This document shows positions 1 to 8,848 of a DNA stretch of 64,000 nt, one piece after another. This stretch comes from Bacillus sp. Marseille-P3661. GTDB lineage: Bacteria; Bacillota; Bacilli; Bacillales; Bacillaceae_J. Under the pieces are notes generated by a model. That model worked only from the letters and a program-made list of their open reading frames with translations. It was not told where the DNA came from and searched no databases. The stretch lies in assembly GCF_900240995.1 (NCBI RefSeq), contig NZ_LT965953.1, positions 1,621,017 to 1,685,016 on the forward strand, read 5' to 3'. How positions within the stretch are numbered: the first letter of the stretch is position 1; every line of letters starts with the position of its first letter. Both the position numbers and the translations under genes were made by a program.

Positions 1-350
1 TCAACTATTTCTTTTCTATCTTCGATAATCTCTAGCTTTCCATATAAATGGATAGACACATAATTCCAAGTAGGTACTGCCTTGGTTGTTTCGTACCAAG
101 TAGGTGAAATATAACAGTGAGGCCCTTGGAAAATTACAAGAACTTGTTGATTTGCAGCATCCTTCCATTGCTCGTTCGGACGTGCAAAATGACCATATAA
201 GGCATTTTCAGATTTATTTAACATCAGCGGAAGATGTGTGGCGTAGGGCTCCCCTTTATGCTGAGAAAATAAGGTTGCAAATCCATATTTCTCAATAAAA
301 TCATGAATTACTTCTTCATCATCCATTTTAAAATGTTTTGGTATATACAT
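1..350 (-). CDS. paiB: PaiB, FMN-binding transcriptional regulator (3' end cut by window edge)
   Basis: Translating the minus strand from the ATG at 348-350 gives 116 codons with no stop up to the window edge. The protein starts MYIPKHFKMDDEEVIHDFIE and contains GHFARPNEQW and YISPTWYETTKAVPTWNY, which are typical of the PaiB/FMN-binding split-barrel family. PaiB in Bacillus is a negative regulator of sporulation and degradative-enzyme genes. An AAAGGTGG ribosome site precedes the start, and paiA ends 21 bases upstream, so the two are probably co-transcribed. The C-terminal part of the roughly 200-residue family lies outside the window. The first 300 bases also have an overlapping plus-strand reading frame that I regard as a shadow. 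Confidence 0.9.
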   Translation of the reverse strand, partial: MYIPKHFKMDDEEVIHDFIEKYGFATLFSQHKGEPYATHLPLMLNKSENALYGHFARPNEQWKDAANQQVLVIFQGPHCYISPTWYETTKAVPTWNYVSIHLYGKLEIIEDRKEIV

Positions 351-371
351 ACTAATCCACCTTTAAAAAAG

Positions 372-911
<540 letters not shown>

Positions 912-914
912 TCA

Positions 915-1367
915 TCAATAATTTCTTTTGTTGCCCTTTTTTACAAACTCCCAATCTTTTTCTATATTTTTTCTTACTCTTTGCAGAAGATTGAAAGCGG
1001 CTTCTACTTCTGTTTCTGAAAATCCCGCTAATGCAACGTTATTGGAATAATCATGTTCTTTTTTTATATAAGGATAAACATTTTCCCCTTTTTCTGTTGG
1101 AAAAAGTTTTTTTATTTTTTTGTTATGTTGATCTTCTTTCTTTTCAATAAAACCATTCATTTGGAGTTTTTTTATAGCACGAGCAGCAGTTGTTCGGTCT
1201 ACTTTAATCATCTCAGCTAACTTTTCTTGAATGATGCCAGGGTTTTCACATATTCGCACAAGGTACAAATACTGACCTTTTGTAAGGTCATATTCTTTAA
1301 ACTCAATATTACTTATAGAATCTAATGCCCTTGCTATCATTCCTATTTCACGAAGAATATCCTTCAT
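915..1367 (-). CDS. yybA: MarR-family transcriptional regulator, YybA-like
   Basis: The 150-residue protein has the MarR winged helix: EKLAEMIKVDRTTAARAIKK is the recognition region (about residues 49-68) and the wing follows at KKEDQHNKKIKKLFPTEKG. Start MKDILREIGMIARALDSISN and end KKGNKRNY resemble YybA of Bacillus subtilis, which also sits next to paiAB. It is first in the minus-strand operon and divergent from a YyaS-type gene, the usual layout for a regulator that controls both directions. The shared 116-base gap contains TTGTTGCAT motifs that could be its operator. Assignment as YybA is from memory of the family, not from a search. Confidence 0.85.
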   Translation of the reverse strand: MKDILREIGMIARALDSISNIEFKEYDLTKGQYLYLVRICENPGIIQEKLAEMIKVDRTTAARAIKKLQMNGFIEKKEDQHNKKIKKLFPTEKGENVYPYIKKEHDYSNNVALAGFSETEVEAAFNLLQRVRKNIEKDWEFVKKGNKRNY

Positions 1368-1389
1368 AATGAACTCCTTAGTACATATT

Positions 1390-1455
1390 TTTGTTGCATA
1401 TGCATTAAATTTGGCATATATTAAATTTAACTTAACTTTGTTGCATTTACAACAA
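1390..1455. promoter_or_regulatory. Candidate operator in the yybA/yyaS divergent promoter region
   Basis: The sequence TTGTTGCAT occurs twice, at 1390-1398 and 1438-1446. The second copy is half of an 18-base inverted repeat, TTGTTG-cattta-CAACAA (1438-1455), just upstream of the plus-strand gene. MarR proteins bind palindromes of this size, and YybA-type regulators act on adjacent divergent genes. The palindrome is seen directly; the link to the regulator is inferred. Confidence 0.45.
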
Positions 1456-1483
1456 TAACAAAAATATAAAGAGGTCTTATCAA

Positions 1484-2128
1484 GTGAAACATATTTTTTA
1501 TGTACTAGGAATTTTACTATTAACCTTTGGTATTTCTTTAACTATACTATCTGACCTTGGCACTTCACCTTTTGATGCATTACTGGTAGGATTGTCCATA
1601 AATGTAGGGCTAACTGTGGGAAGTTGGGAAATCATACTAGCTTTAATAATGATTTGTTGTAATTCATTATTAACAAGACGAAGACCAGAAGTTTTGGGGT
1701 TGTTAACAGCATTTATTACAGGTATTGGCATTGATATGTGGCTTTTTTTATTGCACAATTTGCTAACACCTGAACTATGGTACAGCAAGCTTGTTTGTTT
1801 TGGAATCGGCTTAATTATTATTGGATTTGGAACAGCCGTTTATTTACAAACAAATATTGCCCCGATTCCAGTTGACCGATTAACGTTAATCATTCAAAAA
1901 TTAACGAGAACCACTATATTTTTTTCGAGAACTGTCATTTACCTCTTATTTTTGATAATGGCAATGATTTTCAATGGACCAATTGGCATTGGAACTTTAT
2001 TAACCGTTTGTTTAGGAGGGCTACTACTTAATTACTTTATGCCATTTACAAAAAAGATGCTTGACAAAATCCTAACGCACTCTGGCACGAGAATAAGTCA
2101 TGTTACTGAAAAAAACCATTCCATCTAG
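1484..2128 (+). CDS. yyaS: YczE/YyaS/YitT-family integral membrane protein
   Basis: This 214-residue protein is almost entirely hydrophobic, with about five or six membrane segments. It opens MKHIFYVLGILLLTFGISLT and has the family motif LSDLGTSPFDALLVGLS near residues 23-39, plus NIAPIPVDRLTLIIQ later. The start is GTG, with AGAGGT about eight bases upstream. Bacillus subtilis keeps yyaS and yyaT opposite yybA; here the acetyltransferase gene yyaT is missing. The function of the family is unknown; transport or membrane organisation are only suggestions. A palindromic repeat begins directly after the stop codon. Confidence 0.8.
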   Translation: MKHIFYVLGILLLTFGISLTILSDLGTSPFDALLVGLSINVGLTVGSWEIILALIMICCNSLLTRRRPEVLGLLTAFITGIGIDMWLFLLHNLLTPELWYSKLVCFGIGLIIIGFGTAVYLQTNIAPIPVDRLTLIIQKLTRTTIFFSRTVIYLLFLIMAMIFNGPIGIGTLLTVCLGGLLLNYFMPFTKKMLDKILTHSGTRISHVTEKNHSI

Positions 2129-2131
2129 AAC

Positions 2132-2188
2132 GGGACAGAGGGACAGGTTCTGTCCCAACTGGGCCATGGGACCTGTCCCCCTGTCCTC
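2132..2188. repeat. Palindromic repeat, family A (GGGACAGGT arms), copy 1
   Basis: The element opens GGGACAGAGGGACAGGTTC and closes GGGACCTGTCCCCCTGTCC, so the two arms pair over most of their length. It fills the gap between the convergent genes ending at 2128 and 2200. The arms match at least eighteen other sites in the window. Confidence 0.85.
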
Positions 2189-2199
2189 CCCTTGCTGCA

Positions 2200-3465
2200 T
2201 CACCACAAACTTAAGACTTCATCCCAATTCCACTTTTCGTAATAATAACTCCCTAAATTGATATTTGTTATCCATTTCTTGGGCTTAGTGCTATCTAAAT
2301 TGGTAACCCAGACATCAGCAGTTTCTCGGTCTGTCCGGATCCAGATTAAATGGTCATCGATATACTGTGGTCTAAAGTCTCCCTCCTTTGGCGAAGGTGA
2401 TGTTAAGTTTGTGTGTTTCTTCATGTTTAAATCCGTCTTAACTAACGAAGGTAATGGCCTTTCCTCAACATCCATCCAAATCGTTTCAGCTGATCTAGAA
2501 GTAATGATTTGATGATCGTTGACCCATGTTAAATCACGGTCCACAAAACCTAAAGGTGTATAGATTTCAGTTGTATCTTGAAGCAAATTATAAATCTTTA
2601 ATTGTTTATTACTAATCGCCTCTCTACCTTCTCCATTAATAGTCCCTAAAAGGGCTTGTGTAGGAGCCCATTGAAACCATTCTTCATCATCTAACATTCC
2701 ACTAAACTTTTTAAAAACTTTCCCATCCTGTGAAAGAACACCTAGTATATTCGAATCGGCTGACAATGAAGCGGTTGGATTTAGTAAAAAAGCAACCCAT
2801 TGGCCATCATTAGACCATTTAAACCCACTAGTTGAAATAATAAACTCATCTTTTTCAACAGGAATGGTATGAACATGAATAGGTAAAAAATTTTCTGTTG
2901 ATGGATCTAAGATAATTTTTGATACCACAATATTGGCATCGACTTGGTCATCGATTTTAGATGATAAGATAAAACCTTTGCCATCCGGCAGCCATGAAAA
3001 ATTAGAAATTTTGGACGCTATATGTTGATTATTAGTAATGTCTCGAACGTCCGCCATAAATAATCTGCCTGCTGATTCAAATCCCGATTCATTCGGAGAT
3101 GGTGTAGATTGAAATCCAATCTTATTCTCGTTAGGTGCCCATTGAAAATTTGACATTATATGGGTAGCTACTTTTGTATGTATGTCTTTCTGAGTGTCAT
3201 AAAGCCAAAGCTCTCCTTCATTTATTGGAAAATCAGCATTCTTTTCTCCTTTTAAATAGGCTATCCAAGTTCCATCATTTGACCACTTTGGAAACCTAAC
3301 GAATTCTCCATCAGTGATTTTTTTCTCATTATCTTCAACTTTTATCCATAAGTTATCTTCTTTAATAAAAGCTGCTTTTAATTGTTTTGTCTGATCTTCT
3401 GCAGCTAGCGGGATACCGGGAAATGATAACAAACAAACAACTAAGAACAAAAAGATTTTTAACAT
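2200..3465 (-). CDS. Secreted TolB/PD40-type beta-propeller protein
   Basis: From the ATG at 3463-3465 (GAAAGGAAG ribosome site upstream) the protein is 421 residues. An upstream in-frame extension of 27 codons lacks a ribosome site. A signal peptide is visible (MLKIFLFLVVCLLSFPGIPL, then AAE). The body has recurring blades of the PD40 type, each with a W-S-N-D-G or W-P-D-G-like turn: FPKWSNDGTWIAYLKG, FSWLPDGKGFILSS, FKWSNDGQWVAFLL, LTWVNDHQIITSRS. Such repeats form a beta-propeller that binds protein or carbohydrate partners outside the cell. No catalytic motif is seen and the role is unknown. It is convergent with the yyaS-type gene. Confidence 0.75.
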   Translation of the reverse strand: MLKIFLFLVVCLLSFPGIPLAAEDQTKQLKAAFIKEDNLWIKVEDNEKKITDGEFVRFPKWSNDGTWIAYLKGEKNADFPINEGELWLYDTQKDIHTKVATHIMSNFQWAPNENKIGFQSTPSPNESGFESAGRLFMADVRDITNNQHIASKISNFSWLPDGKGFILSSKIDDQVDANIVVSKIILDPSTENFLPIHVHTIPVEKDEFIISTSGFKWSNDGQWVAFLLNPTASLSADSNILGVLSQDGKVFKKFSGMLDDEEWFQWAPTQALLGTINGEGREAISNKQLKIYNLLQDTTEIYTPLGFVDRDLTWVNDHQIITSRSAETIWMDVEERPLPSLVKTDLNMKKHTNLTSPSPKEGDFRPQYIDDHLIWIRTDRETADVWVTNLDSTKPKKWITNINLGSYYYEKWNWDEVLSLW

Positions 3466-3805
3466 TTTTTGAACTTCCTTTCTTAATGCGATTCTATCAG
3501 AGTTTATTATTATTCCCTTTAAAGGTAAGAATTTATGAATGGTCAACCAAGCGATACTTATTTTTTTCCGAGGGGAGGGGCCAGAATGCCTGCTAATTTA
3601 ATACTCTAATTTTTTTATTTTATGTAAAAAGTACGAGTTTCAACTTGATCAAAATTTAACAATTAATCGATTATTTTTGTATTCCACAAAAACGCGTAAG
3701 GAAACCTCACATTTATGACCCAAAACTTCTTGAACAGTTATATACTAAATGTAAGAAGAAATTACAATTTTAATAACTACATATAACCAGTAAGGAGTGG
3801 GATTA

Positions 3806-4273
3806 ATGAATACTTTAACAGCAAAAACAATGTCTAAGGAAATGGCCACTGAAGCAATTTTACTTGCTAAACGTGACAAAGGATTAACATTTGAAGATTT
3901 ATCAGCAGCGATAAATCGTCATCCTGTATGGACAGCCTCTGCAATTATGGGACAATCTCAAATGAGTACGGAGGAAGCAGATAAACTTGTTGAAATTTTA
4001 GAACTTGATCCTTCCATTTCATCTTCGTTACAGGAATTTCCAATGAAGGGCTCGTTAAAAGAAACGGTTCCTACTGATCCATTAATCTATCGTTTTTATG
4101 AGGTTTTGCAGGTATATGGAACGACAATTAAATCGATGATTCACGAGAAGTTTGGAGACGGAATTATGAGTGCGATTGATTTCACTTTAGATATCGAAAA
4201 GAAAGAGGATCCAAAAGGAGATCGAGTAGTTGTAACGTTAGATGGTAAGTTTCTTCCATACAAAAAGTGGTAA
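3806..4273 (+). CDS. cynS: Cyanate hydratase (cyanase)
   Basis: The 155-residue protein matches cyanase over its whole length: an N-terminal helical domain (about 1-80) and the C-terminal catalytic domain. Numbered from the ATG at 3806, the family's catalytic residues fall at Arg96 and Glu99 (DPLIYRFYEVLQVYG) and Ser122 (GDGIMSAIDF), the same positions as in the Escherichia coli enzyme. Cyanase converts cyanate and bicarbonate to ammonia and carbon dioxide, for detoxification and nitrogen supply, as a cytoplasmic decamer. AAGGAG lies eight bases before this ATG; a GTG nine bases upstream overlaps the ribosome site and is less likely. A nitrate/cyanate-type ABC transporter operon lies about 800 bases downstream on the other strand. 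Confidence 0.95.
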   Translation: MNTLTAKTMSKEMATEAILLAKRDKGLTFEDLSAAINRHPVWTASAIMGQSQMSTEEADKLVEILELDPSISSSLQEFPMKGSLKETVPTDPLIYRFYEVLQVYGTTIKSMIHEKFGDGIMSAIDFTLDIEKKEDPKGDRVVVTLDGKFLPYKKW

Positions 4274-4303
4274 TGAAAGTAAAGAAATCCTTCCAGGTCA
4301 ACC

Positions 4304-4350
4304 AAAAGGGTGAGAATCTATATTTTCTAGTTTCTCACCCTTTTCAATTT
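4304..4350 (+). terminator. Rho-independent terminator of cynS
   Basis: A 12-base perfect stem, AAAAGGGTGAGA (4304-4315) with TCTCACCCTTTT (4333-4344), lies 30 bases after the cynS stop and ends in a T-run. It could also work in the opposite direction because the stem begins with A residues. Confidence 0.8.
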
Positions 4351-4537
4351 CATTCCCTTTACTTCCTTTAAACACCTAATTTTAACTACAAGGCACCCAC
4401 TATTTCTTTACATTCCGAAAGTGCAAGCGTTATGACCAGCCTTGAAGAGCTTACGATCTTTAACCGCAAACCAATTACTTTAGCGCTAGATACTGTAGCA
4501 TAACAATCCTTTGTATACCTTAAATTTATGCATACCT

Positions 4538-4584
4538 AAAACAACTTCCTCTCAATGTCCATGATATCGAAAGGAGGTTGTTTT
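4538..4584. terminator. Hairpin between cynS and the osmC remnant, probable terminator
   Basis: AAAACAACTTCCT pairs with AGGAGGTTGTTTT across a 21-base spacer; flanking A and T runs allow termination in either direction. For minus-strand transcription it sits just after the osmC-like remnant and would end the tatA operon transcript. Confidence 0.6.
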
Positions 4585-4609
4585 ATTATTTTGCTTGATT
4601 TAACTTATC

Positions 4610-5055
4610 TTACCACTCGATTACATTGTTTCGGATCGTATGTGCTACCGGTGACCATCGCAATACTTTTTCCTGCATTATTTCTGCTTGCTCTGGTGTA
4701 AGGTCACCTTTAATAAATCCCCTTATCCTTATCTTAGGAATTCAGGTGTTTCAGATATACCCCATACTGAGCAAATATCCATGTCACCTTCTATTTTAGT
4801 TCGTCAAAAGGGATTCCCATTGCAGATGCATTTACCAATATAGCGTTCCAGAAAGACAGCTACCTAATGATACTAACACATGCTCCTATGGATTAGCTGT
4901 TGAATTCGAACCAAATAAGTGACATGGCTCATCACTGACTACCGGATTTAAATCACGTACATACGTATCATTTGAGTAATTGCCTTTACATTCTGTCGGT
5001 CCTTAGAAACCCCTTTATCATTTTCTGTTGTAGCTAAAAATTCAAAGGTTTTGTG
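4610..5055 (-). pseudogene. Decayed OsmC-family peroxiredoxin-like gene
   Basis: Reading the minus strand in shifting frames gives an almost complete OsmC domain: EHVLVSLGSCLSGTLYW (the family's first active-site Cys region), NASAMGIPFDELK, IEGDMDICSVWGISETPEFLR, FIKGDLTPEQAEIMQEKV and the terminal SPVAHTIRNNVIEW before a stop at 4610-4612. The pieces are separated by several frameshifts and in-frame stops, so no functional protein can be made. OsmC proteins reduce organic hydroperoxides. The remnant lies just downstream of tatA on the same strand and may once have been the last gene of the transporter operon. The 5' limit is approximate. Confidence 0.8.
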
Positions 5056-5093
5056 TTGAATCTAGTAAATAATTACCATGGACACGCACCATT

Positions 5094-5300
5094 CTATTCC
5101 TCTTTTCGCATCGGATATTGTTTAGAATGATGGTTCCTATCTTCTTCAAAACTTTGAGTTAATTCCTTCGTACCTCTTTTAAACTCCAGTAATGTTTTAC
5201 CAAAGGCATTCCCGATTTCAGGTAATTTCTTAGGACCAAAAATAACTAACGCAATAACTAGAACAAGAATTAAACCCGGAATTCCAATATTACTAATCAT
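5094..5300 (-). CDS. tatA: Twin-arginine translocase subunit TatA/E
   Basis: The 68-residue protein has one N-terminal membrane helix ([20 protein letters not shown]), the hinge [10 protein letters not shown], the amphipathic helix [20 protein letters not shown] and a charged tail, which is the complete TatA plan. I chose the ATG at 5298-5300 because AAAGGTG lies eight bases upstream; a GTG nine bases earlier overlaps the ribosome site. It follows the ATPase gene by about 30 bases, and the first gene of the same operon encodes a Tat-signal lipoprotein. The context suggests a substrate-dedicated TatA, as in the phoD-tatAd-tatCd arrangement of Bacillus subtilis. No tatC is present in the window. 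Confidence 0.93.
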   Translation of the reverse strand: MISNIGIPGLILVLVIALVIFGPKKLPEIGNAFGKTLLEFKRGTKELTQSFEEDRNHHSKQYPMRKEE

Positions 5301-5329
5301 CCAAAGCACACCTTTCTATCCATATATTC

Positions 5330-6115
5330 TTAAGCACTTACCTCTTCTGAAAGCATGCCAGTTAGTAGTTTTCTTAATTTTATAAATTCGTCATTACCCA
5401 TAATATCTGATTTTTGCCTTGGTCTTGGAAGATCAACCTTGATTACATCACGTATATACGCTTTGGGGCCATGACTCATTACGACAATGCGGTCAGATAG
5501 AAGGATGGCTTCCTCCACATCATGCGTGACCATTACAACCGACTTTTTTTCTTCCTCCCAAATACGCTCTAATTCATCTTGAAGACTCCCCCGCGTTAAC
5601 GCGTCTAAGGCTCCAAAGGGCTCATCTAAAAGAAGGACCTTAGGATTGTTAACAAATGCCCGGGCTATACCTACTCGTTGCTTCATACCACCAGAAATTT
5701 CCTTAGGTTTTTTATCTTTTGCTTCTAATAGTTTAACAAGTTTCAAGTACTTCAAAGCAATTTCATCTTTCTCTTCTTTACTTGCATTCTCTTTTACACA
5801 ATCTAAAGCAAACATAATATTTTCATAGACTGTCATCCAAGGAAACAAAGCATGATTCTGAAAGACCATGCCACGTTCCACACCTGGTTTCTTGATAATC
5901 TGGCCATCCAATTTCATCGTTCCATTGTCATAAGATTCAATGCCTGCAATCATGTTTAATAATGTACTTTTCCCACAGCCGCTGGGCCCAATCAAGGAAA
6001 TAAACTCACCTTCGTTAATGGTAAGAGAAATTTCATCTAATGCTTCAAATACTTCTCCTCTACTCTTAAACGTTTTTGTTACTTTGTCAATCTCAAGATG
6101 ACCATTAGTTTTCAT
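5330..6115 (-). CDS. ABC transporter ATPase, nitrate/sulfonate/cyanate type (NrtD/SsuB/TauB-like)
   Basis: A 261-residue ABC ATPase with every core motif: Walker A GPSGCGKST, Q-loop VFQNHALFPWMT, signature ISGGMKQR, Walker B VLLLDEPFGALD and the switch histidine in VMVTHDVEEA. The FGALDALTR and ALFPWMTVYENI signatures are those of the nitrate/sulfonate/taurine/cyanate importers. It energises import from the cytoplasmic face of the membrane. The start at 6115 has AAAGGAGA upstream and overlaps the end of the permease gene by 11 bases, implying translational coupling. A more upstream ATG at 6136 is inside the permease gene and lacks this ribosome site. Confidence 0.92.
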   Translation of the reverse strand: MKTNGHLEIDKVTKTFKSRGEVFEALDEISLTINEGEFISLIGPSGCGKSTLLNMIAGIESYDNGTMKLDGQIIKKPGVERGMVFQNHALFPWMTVYENIMFALDCVKENASKEEKDEIALKYLKLVKLLEAKDKKPKEISGGMKQRVGIARAFVNNPKVLLLDEPFGALDALTRGSLQDELERIWEEEKKSVVMVTHDVEEAILLSDRIVVMSHGPKAYIRDVIKVDLPRPRQKSDIMGNDEFIKLRKLLTGMLSEEVSA

Positions 6116-6965
6116 AACCAACTCTCCTTTCAACATAAGCCAGCATACGATCCAATGCCGTTCCGATTAAGCCAATTAATATAATTGCAACAATAATACT
6201 GGAAATGTCAAGATTATTCCATTCATTCCAAACAAAGTAGCCAATACCTCTTCCACCAATTAGCATTTCTGCTGCAATAATAACTAACCATGCTACACCA
6301 AAGCTAATTCTTAATCCCGTCACTATATTTGGTAACGAAGCTGGTAATAATACCTTTCTAATAAACATTCCGCGCCTTGTTTCTAATGTTTTAGCCACAT
6401 TTAGATAGGTAGACGGAATATTTCTTACACCAAAAATTGTGTTAATAATAATTGGCCAAATACAACAAATAAAAATAACAAATATTGCAGTAGCTTGTGA
6501 GTCTTGTAAAACTGCTAATCCAATAGGTAACCACGCTAATGGGGATACGGGTTTTAGTATTTGAACAAACGGATCAATAGCCTTAGAAACGACCTCTGAT
6601 GTTCCAATTAAAAACCCGAATGGAACGGCAACCACAACTGCTAATGCAAAGCCAATTAATACCCTTTGCAAACTAGAAAGCAACTGAATTCCAATACCCA
6701 CATCATTTACTCCCAAATAATAAAACGGATTACTTAATAGCTCAATCGCACGTACAACTACTTGCGATGGCGCAGGCACTAGCGTAGAGGCAACTCCCAT
6801 ACCTACAAACAATTCCCAAATAACGAAGGTTAAGCCAAATAACCCCAAAAATACAACGAATGCTTTTGTATTAACAGACCATTCACGTTTGCTCACTTCC
6901 TGACCATCCACGCTAGTTTTTCGAGCCAGATCACTTATCTTTTTTGCACGACTTAGCTGTTCCAT
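6105..6965 (-). CDS. ABC transporter permease, nitrate/cyanate type (NrtB/CynB/SsuC-like)
   Basis: The 286-residue protein has an N-terminal cytoplasmic stretch and about six membrane helices. The binding-protein-dependent permease loop is NVAKTLETRRGMFIRKVLLP, close to the EAA consensus that docks on the ATPase, followed by ASLPNIVTGLRISFGVAWLV. LVPAPSQVV near the first periplasmic loop is also typical of this family. It is the membrane channel for the substrate captured by the upstream lipoprotein. The start lies 24 bases after the binding-protein stop and the 3' end overlaps the ATPase start. Confidence 0.92.
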   Translation of the reverse strand: MEQLSRAKKISDLARKTSVDGQEVSKREWSVNTKAFVVFLGLFGLTFVIWELFVGMGVASTLVPAPSQVVVRAIELLSNPFYYLGVNDVGIGIQLLSSLQRVLIGFALAVVVAVPFGFLIGTSEVVSKAIDPFVQILKPVSPLAWLPIGLAVLQDSQATAIFVIFICCIWPIIINTIFGVRNIPSTYLNVAKTLETRRGMFIRKVLLPASLPNIVTGLRISFGVAWLVIIAAEMLIGGRGIGYFVWNEWNNLDISSIIVAIILIGLIGTALDRMLAYVERRVGYEN

Positions 6966-6989
6966 CTACTAATCCCTCCTGCTATATTT

Positions 6990-8372
6990 TTAACGAATCA
7001 TCCATTCTTTTAAACTATTCATGTCTTGGGCATTGAAATCTCTACCCATAATTTTTTCAATTTTATATTCATCTGTTGGAGCAGATACGCCTAATTCTTT
7101 AGCAATTTCTCTCACATCATTGGTTAGAAAAATTTCATCTGCTACTTTGTTAAAATCTAGGCCTTCAGCTTGTGCTGGGGTAATATAATTCCATCGAATC
7201 ATTTGAGTCGTAATCCAAACTGCAAAACTCTTCCAAGGATACGGATCAAAATCAACACGTTTCGGATCATTGATTGTATTGCCTAAGCCATCTGGAAACT
7301 TACCCGTTAATACTTGTTTAACGACTTCTTCTGGCTGATTCAAATATTGGCTAGGTGATATCGCCTTCGCAATATCTGCACGATTTTCTGATTGACTACT
7401 ATAACTTGTAGCATCCACTATCGAACTTAGAAGAGCACGATATGTTTTCGGGTTATTATCGATGAATTCCTGTTTCACTCCAAACGCACAGCATGGATGG
7501 TTTTCCCACATATCCTTCGTTAATTTAAAAATATAACCAAAGCCTTCTTTTACTGCACGTTGATTAAACGGCTCAGGTCCTAAGTAACCATCCAGATTAC
7601 CTGAAGCTAGATTAGCGACCATGTCAGGTGGACGAGTTACCCGAATATCAACATCAACATCTGGGTCTAAACCACCTTCTCCTAGATAATGGCGTAACAA
7701 TAAATTGTGCATCGAATAATCAAAGGGAACCCCTAAAGCCATTCCTTTTAAATCTTTTATTTCTTTTACAGAATCTTTATATTTGTTCGCTAATGTAATG
7801 GCTTGACCATTAATATTTTCAATGGCCGCCAGTCTTGTCGGAACTTGGGATGAACCTAAACCTAAAGACAACGCAATTGGCATTGGAGATAATAAATGGG
7901 CTGCGTCAATTTCTCCTGCAATATACGCATCACGAATATCTGCCCAACCACCATATTTTTGAACTGTGACCTTCAATCCATGTTTCGCATAAAATCCCAT
8001 CGGTGCTGCCATAATAATTGGGGTTGCACAAGTAATTGGGATAAATCCTATCTTTAGTTCAGGCTTTTCTACATCTGCTAGATCTACAGGAGCACTAGTA
8101 GAGTCTGATGGTGGAGAAAAACATCCAGAGAGAGTTCCTAACAAACCACCACTAGCTAAAAAACCTAACCCCAATGCAGCTGACTTTACAAAACTTCTTC
8201 TCGTTACAGATGCATTTGAGCTCACCGCATTAATAAGACCTAAATCCTTTATTTCAGAGCGGTATTCCTGTAAATCCTTTTCATCTCTAAAGGAAGTATC
8301 TTTGTATTGGTGGTCGTGGTCATGTGTACAACCCTGTATGATACAGTCATGTTTATGTTTATCGCTAGTCAT
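6990..8372 (-). CDS. Tat-exported lipoprotein, NrtA/CynA-like substrate-binding protein with His/Cys-rich leader
   Basis: The 460-residue protein has three parts. Residues 1-57 form a long hydrophilic leader with HKHDC (6-10) and CTHDHDH (15-21). Residues 57-84 are a Tat signal, TRRSFVK followed by a hydrophobic stretch and the lipobox LSGC with Cys84. The remainder is a NrtA/SsuA-like binding domain (LKIGFIPITCATPIIMAAPM, YAKHGLKVTVQKYGGWADIR, EIDAAHLLSPMPIALSLG). Known relatives bind nitrate, nitrite, bicarbonate or cyanate; cynS nearby makes cyanate plausible, but the ligand is not proven. It heads an operon with permease, ATPase and tatA. The start ATG is preceded by AGGGGG. The leader would stay in the cytoplasm during Tat targeting and be lost on processing. 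Confidence 0.9.
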   Translation of the reverse strand: MTSDKHKHDCIIQGCTHDHDHQYKDTSFRDEKDLQEYRSEIKDLGLINAVSSNASVTRRSFVKSAALGLGFLASGGLLGTLSGCFSPPSDSTSAPVDLADVEKPELKIGFIPITCATPIIMAAPMGFYAKHGLKVTVQKYGGWADIRDAYIAGEIDAAHLLSPMPIALSLGLGSSQVPTRLAAIENINGQAITLANKYKDSVKEIKDLKGMALGVPFDYSMHNLLLRHYLGEGGLDPDVDVDIRVTRPPDMVANLASGNLDGYLGPEPFNQRAVKEGFGYIFKLTKDMWENHPCCAFGVKQEFIDNNPKTYRALLSSIVDATSYSSQSENRADIAKAISPSQYLNQPEEVVKQVLTGKFPDGLGNTINDPKRVDFDPYPWKSFAVWITTQMIRWNYITPAQAEGLDFNKVADEIFLTNDVREIAKELGVSAPTDEYKIEKIMGRDFNAQDMNSLKEWMIR

Positions 8373-8822
8373 AATGTACCCCCTAAATAGTTATATTTAT
8401 AGATTAATCATTAAAATCATAAATAGATAAAGTCGTGAAAAAATATAATATTGCCCCATATATACTTCATCACCAACTTAAATCTATTACCTAGTAACTA
8501 TGATTACATTTATCAACCTCCCGATATAAACTTAACCCTTTACTGATATGCGATTCCCCCTAAACAATATCAATATTTAACCTGATTATATTGAATGTAG
8601 TAGTTTCTTTGTTAATTTGTGGCAGGAATTCTCACATGTTTTTTTCTAAAAATAAAATATATATGTTAGATAAACTAACCTAGCCATAATGAAAGGTCCA
8701 AAACTAACTGAAAAAGGACACTATTTATTAGAGGAGTAAGAAAAAACGCCTGATAGTATTTTTATGATAAAACACAGCTAGACATCGTTTTTTGAGAGGA
8801 TAGTACATGTACTTTCCACTTC

Positions 8823-8848
8823 AAATGAACTGCAATTGCAGTTCATTT
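8823..8848. promoter_or_regulatory. 26-base perfect palindrome
   Basis: AAATGAACTGCAA is followed directly by its own reverse complement, TTGCAGTTCATTT, with no spacer. A perfect palindrome of this length is unlikely by chance. It has no following T-run, so it looks more like a protein-binding operator than a terminator. It is 450 bases upstream of the ABC transporter operon start and does not touch any gene I can recognise. Confidence 0.5.
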
